Part shown: positions 31,726 to 40,190 of the stretch, piece after piece
Numbering within the stretch: the first letter of the stretch is position 1
How the letters are laid out: each line of letters opens with the position of its first letter
Assembly: GCF_005221325.1 (NCBI RefSeq)
Contig: NZ_CP039892.1
Span: 6,849 to 70,848 of the forward strand
From: Agrobacterium tumefaciens
Lineage (GTDB): Bacteria; Pseudomonadota; Alphaproteobacteria; Rhizobiales; Rhizobiaceae
Direction: 5' to 3'
Length of the DNA stretch: 64,000 bases
The notes under the pieces: model-generated
Told to the model about the DNA's origin: nothing
What the model saw: the letters and a program-made list of their open reading frames with translations, nothing else
Databases searched by the model: none
Position numbers and translations under genes: made by a program

Positions 31726-33622
31726 CGGCCAAGCTCAGATGCGGGTCAGCCTCTACGCGCGCAATACGCTCCAGTTCGGTTGCGAGAAGGCTTGTCCCCG
31801 CCAAGCTCAGTACAGATTCCGGGTGGAATTGCATCGCTGAAAAGAAATCACCTCGCAGGGCGTGAACCTGACCGGTTGTTACATCGCGAGCCACACTGAC
31901 TGACATGCCGGCCGTGCAGAAGGAATCAAACGAGCAGCGAGCCGCGAAAGTATTGTAAAACCCTACCACTGCGCTGCGTCCGAAGTAGTCAATCTCGCGC
32001 TGCACGCCTTGGTTCGGGTGGGGCAACCTCTCGACTTTTAATCCCAGATACGCGGCTAGGATCTGATGGCTAAGGCAAACTGCCAAGAACGGCGTTCTGT
32101 CCGCGATGCACCTGGTCAAAGCGTGTTTCATGTGGACCACGCGTGAATCTCGGTCATCCAACGGATTTCCAGGACCGGGCCCCAAAAGCACAAGGTCGGA
32201 TTGCTCGTAACCGGTCCTCCATTGACTGGCAGGAAGCACTTGAGGTTCCAGTCCTAGTGCTTGCAACTGGTGGGCCAACATTCGTGTGAAATCGTCTTCC
32301 GCATCGAGGACAAGAATTCGCTTTCGTGCCAATCTAGTGGACTGTAGTCGGGCACCACCAGACAACCAAAAGCTAGCTACTCGGTTATTCCTCTCCCGTA
32401 GCGCGGCTTGTATCCGGGCGTCATGACCGATCGTATTTCGTGCTGCTCCGAGAAAAGCGTTGAGCAAGCCATTTGCTTTCGCTGTCGTCTCCGCAGCCTC
32501 AGCCATCGGATCGGAGTGGCGAACGATCGTAGATCCGACCGAAATTTTTACGCGTCCACCGGGAGCAATATCGGCGGTCCTGATTAAGATCGCCGAGTCC
32601 AGCGCTTCTTCGCCAGCCTCATCTACGCCCAACAGCGCGGTAACTCCGGCGTAATAGCCGCGTCCTTTTGGCTCATATTTGGCGATCACCCTGCAGGCGT
32701 TCTTGATGGGACTACCTGTGACAGTGGGCGCCAGCAACGTGTCACGCAAGAGCGTCGATGCTCCGGCTCGCGTGTTTCCCTCGATATAGTACTCTGTATG
32801 AGCGAGCTTCGACATCTCCTTGAAATAGGGGCCTTTAAGCCGCCCCCCTGTCTCACAGAAGCGGCCGAACATCTTAAGCTCTTCATCCGCAACCATGAAA
32901 AGTTCGTCAGTTTCTTTTGGGTCGTTGAGGAAGTCGAGGGCTTGATCGACTTGGGGACCGCTTGCGGGATAACGATATGTCCCGCTGATCGGGTTCATCG
33001 TCGCCACTCCGCCGATCAAAGTTATCTGCTGTTCCGGACTAGCCCCAATAAATGCACGACCTTCGAGCCAGATCATAAATGTCCAGTACGCCCCCGACTC
33101 CTTGGCCAGGAGCTCACTAAACAGCGAGAGCGCGTGGGCTTTGGAAAAGCCTTCGATGTCTGCGTAGAGGGAGCGCGACAAAACGAAATTGGACCCTTCC
33201 CCCCGGCCGATCTCGTCATCAATTATTTTCTGAGCTGTTGCCGCGTAGGCTTCATCGCTGAGGTCGAAGCCTATTCCACGAAGGTCCACGGGAACTTTGG
33301 GTATCCGAGCCACGGTTTCCGCGACGGACAGCACTTCGTGATGCGAGATTTCAATTGCCTGCAAGGCTTCGCCGTCATCTTGATAATCGAACCCTACTTC
33401 GCGGACCTGTCTGTAGGGGATCATGACCAGGTACTTCAGCAGAGGTGTGCTCGCCGACAGATGCGAAGTTGCCGAGATTTCTTCCAATTTGGAGAAGGAA
33501 ACGCCATGGCCGGACACGACATCGACCGCTAAATCACTATCGGGCGACTTGCGCCTGGCAATCAGCGCGAAAGACGCGCTTGATCTTGTGTCTATAAGCT
33601 TTTGTAAAAGTGTCGACTGCAT
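31673..33622 (-). CDS. PhzE-like ADIC synthase (TrpE-TrpG fusion, 649 aa)
   Basis: Converts chorismate and glutamine to 2-amino-2-deoxyisochorismate. ATG 33622 has AGAGAGG upstream. The chorismate-binding half (to about residue 410) has NPISGTYRYPASGP, DELFMVADEELKM and TVTGSPIKNACRVIAKYEPK; the glutamine amidotransferase half (from about 435) has the nucleophile Cys in FLAVCLSHQILAAYLG and the His-Glu in MQFHPES. Length and arrangement follow PhzE rather than anthranilate synthase, which would release pyruvate. No phzD, phzF or other phenazine gene is present, so the product is not an ordinary phenazine. Last gene of a five-gene minus-strand operon. Confidence 0.85.
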   Translation of the reverse strand: MQSTLLQKLIDTRSSASFALIARRKSPDSDLAVDVVSGHGVSFSKLEEISATSHLSASTPLLKYLVMIPYRQVREVGFDYQDDGEALQAIEISHHEVLSVAETVARIPKVPVDLRGIGFDLSDEAYAATAQKIIDDEIGRGEGSNFVLSRSLYADIEGFSKAHALSLFSELLAKESGAYWTFMIWLEGRAFIGASPEQQITLIGGVATMNPISGTYRYPASGPQVDQALDFLNDPKETDELFMVADEELKMFGRFCETGGRLKGPYFKEMSKLAHTEYYIEGNTRAGASTLLRDTLLAPTVTGSPIKNACRVIAKYEPKGRGYYAGVTALLGVDEAGEEALDSAILIRTADIAPGGRVKISVGSTIVRHSDPMAEAAETTAKANGLLNAFLGAARNTIGHDARIQAALRERNNRVASFWLSGGARLQSTRLARKRILVLDAEDDFTRMLAHQLQALGLEPQVLPASQWRTGYEQSDLVLLGPGPGNPLDDRDSRVVHMKHALTRCIADRTPFLAVCLSHQILAAYLGLKVERLPHPNQGVQREIDYFGRSAVVGFYNTFAARCSFDSFCTAGMSVSVARDVTTGQVHALRGDFFSAMQFHPESVLSLAGTSLLATELERIARVEADPHLSLAVNNLQVGSGRQESRTSA

Positions 33623-33641
33623 GATCAACCTCTCTATGAAA

Positions 33642-34616
33642 TCATCCGCTCAACAGTTGAATCGAAATTCTGCGTAACAGCGTCGGCTGAACAGGCGTTA
33701 TCACCCCCGATCCCTTTGCCCACGAGGACAGATTGTCTATTACGAGCTGCCACATGGCTTCGCGTGTCCGTGTGGTTGCCGATGCCACGTGCGGTTGAAG
33801 GACCACATTTTCCAAGCTCAAGAAGGCTGGATTGATTGCGGGCTCATGAGCGAAAACATCGAGACCCGCTCCTTTGATCGACCCACTGCTCAATGCTGCG
33901 AGCAACGAAGCCTCGCAGACCACACTCCCACGCGAGACGTTGATCACGTATCCATTTTCGCCGACCGCACTGAGTATGGAAGCGTCAACCAATTTGTCGG
34001 TCGAAGGACCGCCCGGTATTGCCAGCACAAGTATGTCTACGTCTCTCGCGATCGAAAGGAGCGAGCTATGATAGAGGAAAGGCAATTCTGGCTGAGGATT
34101 GCGCCCATGGTAGGAGATTTCGACGTTGAACGCAGTTAGTCGACGCGCAACCGCCTTTCCGATCGCGCCCATACCGACAATACCAACCTTCTTTCCCTGC
34201 AAGCTCTCTCCAGTCAGCGGATACGGCCTTGAAGACCAAAGCCCCTGACGGACGAATGCATCGGCAGCTGGTATTTGCCGAAGCGTAGCGATCATGAGGC
34301 CAACGGAGAAGTCGGCAACGTCTTCGGCGTGAACCTTGGGCGTGTTGGTGACCGTAATTCCACGTCTCCAGGCAGCCTCGACATCTATGCGGTCATAACC
34401 CGCTCCAAAGCCGACGATCACCTCCACAGCCGGCATCTGATGAAGCAAATTGGCGTCTATGGTTCTATTACCGGAAGTGTCGGAACCGGAGATTATAGCA
34501 CGGGTCTCATGACCGGAGGCCAGCTGAGAAGATAGGCAAAACTGACCCCCAAGCCTGTCCTTTACCCAAGGCGGAACATCATCTGCGACGAATACCTCTA
34601 TCTTTCGCTTCTTCAT
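33642..34616 (-). CDS. D-isomer-specific 2-hydroxyacid dehydrogenase (324 aa)
   Basis: Reduces a 2-oxo acid to the D-hydroxyacid with NAD(P)H. ATG 34616 overlaps the stop of the upstream gene (ATGA). The Rossmann motif is VGIVGMGAIGKAVARR; HGRNP after the second strand suggests NADPH preference. The catalytic Arg (NVSRGSVV), Glu (FAHEP) and His (LQPHVASAT) are all kept. Nearest forms are glyoxylate/hydroxypyruvate and hydroxyphenylpyruvate reductases. In the cluster it may reduce an oxo acid produced by the neighbouring flavin oxidases. Confidence 0.85.
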   Translation of the reverse strand: MKKRKIEVFVADDVPPWVKDRLGGQFCLSSQLASGHETRAIISGSDTSGNRTIDANLLHQMPAVEVIVGFGAGYDRIDVEAAWRRGITVTNTPKVHAEDVADFSVGLMIATLRQIPAADAFVRQGLWSSRPYPLTGESLQGKKVGIVGMGAIGKAVARRLTAFNVEISYHGRNPQPELPFLYHSSLLSIARDVDILVLAIPGGPSTDKLVDASILSAVGENGYVINVSRGSVVCEASLLAALSSGSIKGAGLDVFAHEPAINPAFLSLENVVLQPHVASATTRTREAMWQLVIDNLSSWAKGSGVITPVQPTLLRRISIQLLSG

Positions 34617-35866
34617 GCGAACCGCTCCGCCGAGTAGGGCGTTGGATCTGTAAAAGGTCTCAGGCCCTTGACCATTTGCGCCAACAGGCGTCCGGATGCT
34701 GCTGCAAGCGTCAGACCGTGATGGGCATGTCCAAAGGCGAACCATAATCCACGCCGATGGGGGCTTTCCCCGATTACAGGCAGCATGTCAGGTAAGCAGG
34801 GTCGGCTTCCGACCCACGGAACTGCCTCGATCTGCTCCCCAAGCGGAAAGAACCTTCTCGCTAAAGGGATAACGCGGGCGAGTTGGACATTCGACGCGGC
34901 AGCATCACGAGCGGCGAACTCTACGCCGGTATTGAGGCGGATGCCTTCCTCCATGGGAGAAAGGCTGTATCCGCCGTCAGCATCTGATGTCGAATGATGA
35001 AGCTGGGCTCCCGGCTGCGCATTGAAATGCACCGCATAACCGCGTTTGACAAAGAGAGGGATTTTAATCCCGAATTTTCGTAATAGATCATCTGCCCATG
35101 GCCCCAGGCAGACAATAACCTTATCCGCGGTAACCCAACCGTTCTCCGTCTTCACTGAATATCTCCCGTCCGGATCGAGTGTCAAAGACGTCGCATCCGC
35201 CTTGACGAAGTGACCGCCGTTTTTGAGAAAGAGCCGGAAGTAGGCCTCAGTGAGCTTCAGGGGGCTGGAAAGACTAAGCTGATCAATCAGCCGAACCGCT
35301 CCGACCGGTCTAGCAAGAAGGTGAGGTTCGAGACTGAGAATTTGTGCCGGGGATAGAATGTCTGCGCTGACACCATGACTTTTGAGGCCACCGATCTTTG
35401 CTACGTAATCCTTGAACGAAACCTCGTTTGTGAAAACACGCGTCCAGCCCTTGGGACTGAATTGCTCAGATACGCCGGCCAGTTCAGCCAATTCCATGTG
35501 TGCATCGACACTCGCGGCGAATAAGGGAATATTCGCTGTCATGGTACGTCGCGCGGATGCCGGCGCGCTCTTATGCCAGTATTTAACCAAGGCTGGGGCT
35601 AGGTGCCCCAGGGCTGAGGTTTGGTAGACGCAGTCGCGCCGACGGTTAGAAGCGTATCCAAGGATCGACCGGACATCTCTTGGGAAGAGGATAGGCGAAA
35701 AGCCGTCCGGCTGAATTAGTCCAGCATTGCCGTATGAAGTTTTAAGACCGGGAGATGCCTCCCGATCGATCAGCGTCACTTGGAAGCCTTCACGTTGAAG
35801 CTGAAGCGCGTTGCACAACCCCACAATTCCTGCCCCAAGCACTGCGATTTCAGTCTTTTCGCTCAT
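34613..35866 (-). CDS. DadA-like FAD-dependent D-amino acid dehydrogenase (417 aa)
   Basis: Starts MSEKTEIAVLGAGIVGLCNA at 35866 with GAGGCG upstream; the frame runs on to 35950 without support. The FAD dinucleotide motif is GAGIVG at residues 10-15. The C-terminal part (WVGSRPCLPDMLPVIGESPH and FGHAHHGLTLAAASGRLLAQ) is the DadA/DAO FAD-closing segment. Oxidises an amino acid to an imino/oxo acid; the substrate cannot be told. Coupled to the hydroxyacid dehydrogenase downstream. Confidence 0.85.
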   Translation of the reverse strand: MSEKTEIAVLGAGIVGLCNALQLQREGFQVTLIDREASPGLKTSYGNAGLIQPDGFSPILFPRDVRSILGYASNRRRDCVYQTSALGHLAPALVKYWHKSAPASARRTMTANIPLFAASVDAHMELAELAGVSEQFSPKGWTRVFTNEVSFKDYVAKIGGLKSHGVSADILSPAQILSLEPHLLARPVGAVRLIDQLSLSSPLKLTEAYFRLFLKNGGHFVKADATSLTLDPDGRYSVKTENGWVTADKVIVCLGPWADDLLRKFGIKIPLFVKRGYAVHFNAQPGAQLHHSTSDADGGYSLSPMEEGIRLNTGVEFAARDAAASNVQLARVIPLARRFFPLGEQIEAVPWVGSRPCLPDMLPVIGESPHRRGLWFAFGHAHHGLTLAAASGRLLAQMVKGLRPFTDPTPYSAERFA

Positions 35867-35906
35867 AACGCCTCGACGTAATGGACCAATATCTGCCGGC
35901 CTGTCC

Positions 35907-36923
35907 TCAGGCAGCGGACGCGGCGAGCCATTTCGCTGCACGCTTTTCACTCAGGAACGACCTGAGGGTTTCTGTTGCAGGTCTCTCATCGTACAGAATC
36001 TGGAAGACACACTCGGCAAGTGGCATCTCTATGCCGGCAATTTCAGCGAGCTTTCTACTGGCAAAGACGGCGTTAACGCCTTCGGCGGTTTCGTTTGCTG
36101 CATCTAGCGCCGCAAGAAGATCAGGGAGCTTTGCTCCATTGGCGATATCCACCCCGATCATGTGATTTCGAGAGTGCTTACTTGTCGAGGAAAGGAACAC
36201 CTCTCCTATATCAGCGAGACCGCCTGAACTATCGGGCCTCGCACCCAGCCTCTTTGCCAGGGCCTGGATTTCGGAAAGCCCAAGTGAGATAATATAGGAG
36301 CGTGCGTTGTCTCCAAGGTTGATTGCCAGTCCGGCTGCGATCGCGACGATGTTCTTGACGACACTCAGCGCCTCGATCCCCTTCAGATCGGTGCTACCGA
36401 ATACCTTGAGCGATTGACTTTCGAGGTGGTTACGGCCCACGTTTATGGCATCGACATCCTCAGCTGCCACCAGAATAGCAGTCGGCGCGTCGTCCATGAT
36501 ATCGGTCGTGATGTTCGGGCCAGATATGATCCCGACTCGATTACTTCTCAGCTCTTCACGTATGACGCCCGACATGAAGCGATATGTCTCGATCTCTACG
36601 CCTTTCGTCGCCGATAACATCACCGAGTTTCCCTCGAAGCTGTCGCGTGCGAGGCGGGCTGTCTCCGCTACACTCCCGGACTTTACCGCCATAATCACCA
36701 AGCCAGCTCCGTTTAAAGCCTGCTCAATGCTTTCGGTTGCGGACAGCTCATGAGGAAGCCCGTAGGATGTGAAATGAAGCGGGTGCCTATGCTCTTTATT
36801 TATTGAGGCAACGACTTCTGGTCTCTTCGACCACAAAACCGTGTGGATTTCATTTTTGGCGATGCGTGCCGCAAGCGCGGTTGCCATCGTGCCGTCCCCA
36901 AGGACAACAGCATGTTGTTTCAT
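35907..36923 (-). CDS. GpsA-like NAD(P)-dependent glycerol-3-phosphate dehydrogenase homologue (338 aa)
   Basis: The product begins MKQHAVVLGDGTMATALAAR (Rossmann G-x-G-x-x-A). It keeps the GpsA set of catalytic residues: Lys in LSVVKNIVAIAAGLAINLGDN, then GGLADIGEVF and SRNHMIG. The core follows GpsA closely, so it may truly act on a glycerol-3-phosphate/DHAP-like substrate or on a related 2-oxo phosphate. A second gpsA inside a flavoenzyme cluster is unusual. It lies 40 bp after nothing else but the downstream DadA-like gene, same strand. Confidence 0.8.
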   Translation of the reverse strand: MKQHAVVLGDGTMATALAARIAKNEIHTVLWSKRPEVVASINKEHRHPLHFTSYGLPHELSATESIEQALNGAGLVIMAVKSGSVAETARLARDSFEGNSVMLSATKGVEIETYRFMSGVIREELRSNRVGIISGPNITTDIMDDAPTAILVAAEDVDAINVGRNHLESQSLKVFGSTDLKGIEALSVVKNIVAIAAGLAINLGDNARSYIISLGLSEIQALAKRLGARPDSSGGLADIGEVFLSSTSKHSRNHMIGVDIANGAKLPDLLAALDAANETAEGVNAVFASRKLAEIAGIEMPLAECVFQILYDERPATETLRSFLSEKRAAKWLAASAA

Positions 36924-36994
36924 GACAATGCCTATCCGTTGCCCCAGCTCCTGCAGGAGCGTGGTAGCTAAACGCCTGTTTTGTGGAGAGCCAG

Positions 36995-37021
36995 TGAGAC
37001 CACCCCGCAGGGGTGGTCTCA
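36995..37021 (-). promoter_or_regulatory. Perfect 12-bp intercistronic stem-loop
   Basis: TGAGACCACCCC / GGGGTGGTCTCA with a three-base loop lies 7 bp after the ThiO-like stop, within the 105-bp gap before gpsA-like. No T-run follows on the minus strand, so it is more likely an mRNA-stabilising or attenuating element than a terminator. Confidence 0.6.
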
Positions 37022-37028
37022 GCGCAAA

Positions 37029-38519
37029 TCACGCAACGTCAAACTGCAACCGGTTATCCTGAAGGGCCGGCGTTTTGTTGCTGTAGACGTCGTAGTAAGC
37101 ACGAAGTTTGCGTCTCAGCCACTCATTGTCAGACATGCAAACCAGGACATCCGGCGGCGGCGTGATCGTCCCGTGCAGGTCGTTGAGGGCATCCTGATAT
37201 TTCGTCGTCAGGAGATCAGCAATGCGCGCCGGCCAACGGGTAGAAACACGCCACTCCGCCTCAAATCCCACAGCCAGGGCGTGCTCAACAGCGGTCGCAA
37301 TGATCGCGTCCCTTCGTCCGCTTTGTATCGGCGCCCGAACCGGCGCAAAGGAGTCGAACAGTGGGTCGTGCTTTCCATCGATGAGCGCGTCAGCCACGCG
37401 ATCGGCCAAGAAAGGCGACTGATGGAACCCGTCGCGGTAAGTTCCTGTCAGCATCCAGATACGGCTATCCGGAATAGCGCCGATCAGTGGGAAACCATCA
37501 ACCGGAACTGGCCTGTTGCCGACGTTGACGGCTAGCACCCCGCTAGTACCAAAGCCAGCGTGCATCTGTCGCATTGCCCGTTCAAGCAGAGCATGCAAAT
37601 CCGGAACATGCGCAAAAACTTGGGGCTTTTCCTGAATTTTGTTCGTCGCACCAACGTATATTCCATCTTCGCGAGGTACCGCGTGAAGACCGCACGCAAA
37701 CGCACGATTCGGCGTCCGTATGACACTGGGCGGCGGGGGTACGACGCCGTGGCTCAAGAGAACAGATGCCCCGTACCCGCTTGTTACTGGCGGAACATAT
37801 GGTCCAACGTCTGGCAGTGCTGAAGCCAGAAGCTCATGGCTGAGCGCCCCAGCTGCAAGCACAAGGTGTTCCCCAACAACGCTTTTACCGTCGCCAAATT
37901 CAACAGATGCGACCGAAGTCGCCCCCTTTGAAATGACATTCTCAACCGTACCGTCAATCAGTATACCACCGGCATTTACGAACGCCTTTTCTAGCGTTCT
38001 CATGTAAACCGGGGTTATGATCGAATGCTCATCAGGAATGTGGAGGCCCTGGAATGGGCGATTGCCACCCTGCGCGGTTACCCAAGGAACTTCATGACCT
38101 TCGAGCTGCTGAAAGCTGCGACCGTACTTGGTAAGGGCTTCCCGAATTGCCACGAAATTTTCTGTATCGACAGCGTCTGTACCACCGCCATTCAAAATAA
38201 TTGTTGTGCCATCTTTCCGTCGAAGGGCGTGGCTTTCGCCGGCCATGCTTACGATTTCATCGCACCAACTGTCCCATACGTCCGTAGCTGCGATATCGAG
38301 CTCTAACTTCTGCCGACCATGGGAGCTCGACAGGAGGTCGCGCGTGACTTCACCGAAGGTTCCATTCATTGCGCCTGCAGCCTGGGAGGCGCTGAAGCGT
38401 CTTGTTGAAGGGCCGATCACGGCAACCCGCTGGCGACGTTGCGTGAGGCGAAATCCGAGCGCCAACCCCAGGGCGCCATTTCCGACAATCACAGTATCAA
38501 AAATTGCCACATCATTCAT
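37029..38519 (-). CDS. ThiO/DAO-type FAD-dependent oxidoreductase (496 aa)
   Basis: ATG 38519 (MNDVAIFDTVIVGNGALGLA) is taken after AAGGCTT; the frame opens at 38642 but without protein character. The FAD motif is VGNGALG at residues 12-18; later parts PVTSGYGASVLLSHGVVPPP, DGIYVGATNKIQ and NVGNRPVPVDGFPLIGAIPD match glycine oxidase-like enzymes. An unusual extra C-terminal section of about 110 residues (from SFAPVRAPIQSG) lacks a recognised domain. It is the first gene of the minus-strand operon, divergent from the PaaK-like gene. Confidence 0.8.
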   Translation of the reverse strand: MNDVAIFDTVIVGNGALGLALGFRLTQRRQRVAVIGPSTRRFSASQAAGAMNGTFGEVTRDLLSSSHGRQKLELDIAATDVWDSWCDEIVSMAGESHALRRKDGTTIILNGGGTDAVDTENFVAIREALTKYGRSFQQLEGHEVPWVTAQGGNRPFQGLHIPDEHSIITPVYMRTLEKAFVNAGGILIDGTVENVISKGATSVASVEFGDGKSVVGEHLVLAAGALSHELLASALPDVGPYVPPVTSGYGASVLLSHGVVPPPPSVIRTPNRAFACGLHAVPREDGIYVGATNKIQEKPQVFAHVPDLHALLERAMRQMHAGFGTSGVLAVNVGNRPVPVDGFPLIGAIPDSRIWMLTGTYRDGFHQSPFLADRVADALIDGKHDPLFDSFAPVRAPIQSGRRDAIIATAVEHALAVGFEAEWRVSTRWPARIADLLTTKYQDALNDLHGTITPPPDVLVCMSDNEWLRRKLRAYYDVYSNKTPALQDNRLQFDVA

Positions 38520-38860
38520 AAGCCTTGGAACTCCATAAATATTGCTTGAACCTAGCGTCACCCCCGCAAGCGGAGGGGAAACTGAGCGGTATCTGCGCCA
38601 AATCGGTTCTCCGCAGCTATGCCCGCGGAGCTCATTCACCATGCTTTAGAGAAGTGGAGCCTCCCCATATTTAAGTTTGCATCGCATCATAGGTGTACGA
38701 TTTCGGTTTGCGACGCAAGCGCGAAAATACTACTTTTGATTGGTGAGTTGGAATTTTTGATATTGCCATTCCGAAAGAAATGATCAAAGCTTATGTTCAA
38801 CCGGCGCGATTACGTCGTACGATCATCTCTTCGCAACTCACCTAAGGAGATGCGAACGCG
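38520..38860. other. Divergent regulatory region of the island
   Basis: This AT-richer region must contain the promoters of both the minus-strand operon and the plus-strand PaaK-like/monooxygenase genes. A GC hairpin CTCCGC...GCGGAG and another CCCCTCCGC/GCGGGGG lie in the leader of the ThiO-like gene (about 38565-38640). No transcription factor gene is in the island. Confidence 0.5.
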
Positions 38861-38947
38861 ATGACACCGGAATTCGCGTTATGGATAAATATTTGTATTT
38901 ATATCAACATGTTATCGGATCGCATTGATGGTGGTGATATCAAATAA
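38861..38947 (+). CDS. Possible leader peptide (28 aa) ahead of the PaaK-like gene
   Basis: ATG 38861 lies 11 bases after AAGGAG; the stop at 38945-38947 is inside the next gene, so reinitiation or coupling would be natural. The peptide begins MTPEFALWINICIYINM. No ribosome site is seen for the PaaK-like gene itself, which supports a coupling role. Weakly supported. Confidence 0.35.
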   Translation: MTPEFALWINICIYINMLSDRIDGGDIK

Positions 38948-40157
38948 CGCGGACCTTGCCTCCGCAAAGATTTGCGAGATAGCGAGCCGTTTCAATCTCG
39001 ATCATATTCTAAATAACACCAAAGGTAGCAACCGGTCCCTGAGAACGGTCCTAGACCAGTTCCCGGTAATTACAAAGCAGGGTTTAGTACAATTCCGCGA
39101 AGATAACGCTGAAAGCTATCTCGAAGAGGCGCTGCTGTTTGCGGAAACCTCAGGCACCACTGGGGTCCCACTGCAAATTCCTCGAACCAAATTCGATCTT
39201 GTCAGCGGTGTAGCAAATTACTGGCTTGCCTATAAAAGATATCTCAGTCCAGGGCGTGATCGAGTGGCATTTTTCCACCCGTCATTTCTAAGCCCACTCA
39301 GAGATCTTACCGTGAGGACTTTACAGGATCACGACATCGGAATCATGACGGTATTTCCGATACCGAACCTGTACACCTACGACAGAATTCATGCCGCGTT
39401 GGTTAACAACAGGGTAACAACATTGATGAGCTCTCCTTCGAGCATTCATCAAATCCTCTACAACTTTTATATGCTCGGCCTAACTTTCCCTTCGTCCATA
39501 GAGCGGATCTTTGTGACTGGAGAGTATTTCAGCCGCAGCCAAGCCAACAACATTAAGCGCTTGATTGGCCGCGATCTTGAAATTGTGCCTATCGTGTATG
39601 GTGCCAACGAGATCGGCATGATGATGTACGGCGATGCTGATTTAACCTATCAGGGTTTCACGGCCGATTTTGTGTTTGAGAGCGTCCCAATCCCAGATTA
39701 TTCAGAGCATATCTCAGCTCTGCCTCTCGGTGCGCATCTAGGCGAGTTATTGGTAACGAGTCTGACGCGCTCCGCTATGCCTATAATCAGGTACGCAACA
39801 AAGGATCTTTTCGTCTTCACACCTGCTGTCAACGGCTCGTGGCGCTTCAATCATGTAGGTAGATCCGAAAACCTTCCGCTAAACTTGCGGACACGGAATT
39901 TGATCGATGATGCGATGTACTCTCTCGATCATCCAGTTTTCCATTTCAAAATCCAACTTTCGACAGAGGGGTCGGGACTTGCGGTTCAGGTCCTTCAGTC
40001 AGAGAAGGGCGCAAACTCGGTTTCTTCAATCATTGAAAGACTGGGGCAGATCGTCCCCGATCAACCGATAGCGATTGAGAACGAATATGCTGGCGGTTTC
40101 CGTCTTGGAGAATGCGTATCCAAGATCAGTCGTTTTGCTGTCGCCGCTTGCCCTTGA
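38928..40157 (+). CDS. PaaK-like adenylate-forming enzyme (409 aa)
   Basis: Activates a carboxylic acid with ATP. The phosphate-binding loop is ETSGTTGVPLQIPRTK at about residues 68-83; other parts IYGANEIGMMMYGDAD-type (VYGANEIGMM) and RYATKDLFVF correspond to the A5 and A7 motifs of phenylacetate-CoA ligase-like proteins. Length is that of the short PaaK/CapK group. The ATG at 38928 is chosen; a TTG at 38925 is adjacent. The gene is AT-richer than the rest of the plasmid. It may activate the ADIC-derived acid for amide or thioester formation. Confidence 0.8.
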   Translation: MVVISNNADLASAKICEIASRFNLDHILNNTKGSNRSLRTVLDQFPVITKQGLVQFREDNAESYLEEALLFAETSGTTGVPLQIPRTKFDLVSGVANYWLAYKRYLSPGRDRVAFFHPSFLSPLRDLTVRTLQDHDIGIMTVFPIPNLYTYDRIHAALVNNRVTTLMSSPSSIHQILYNFYMLGLTFPSSIERIFVTGEYFSRSQANNIKRLIGRDLEIVPIVYGANEIGMMMYGDADLTYQGFTADFVFESVPIPDYSEHISALPLGAHLGELLVTSLTRSAMPIIRYATKDLFVFTPAVNGSWRFNHVGRSENLPLNLRTRNLIDDAMYSLDHPVFHFKIQLSTEGSGLAVQVLQSEKGANSVSSIIERLGQIVPDQPIAIENEYAGGFRLGECVSKISRFAVAACP

Positions 40158-40190
40158 GATGGTCGCGCGAGCTTCGTCAATTAGGAGGAT

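Noticed and set aside
38520..38660. TPP riboswitch-like sequence near the ThiO-like gene
   Set aside because: A GCGGAGGGGAA stretch is on the wrong strand and the conserved CTGAGA and GAACCTGAT parts are missing.
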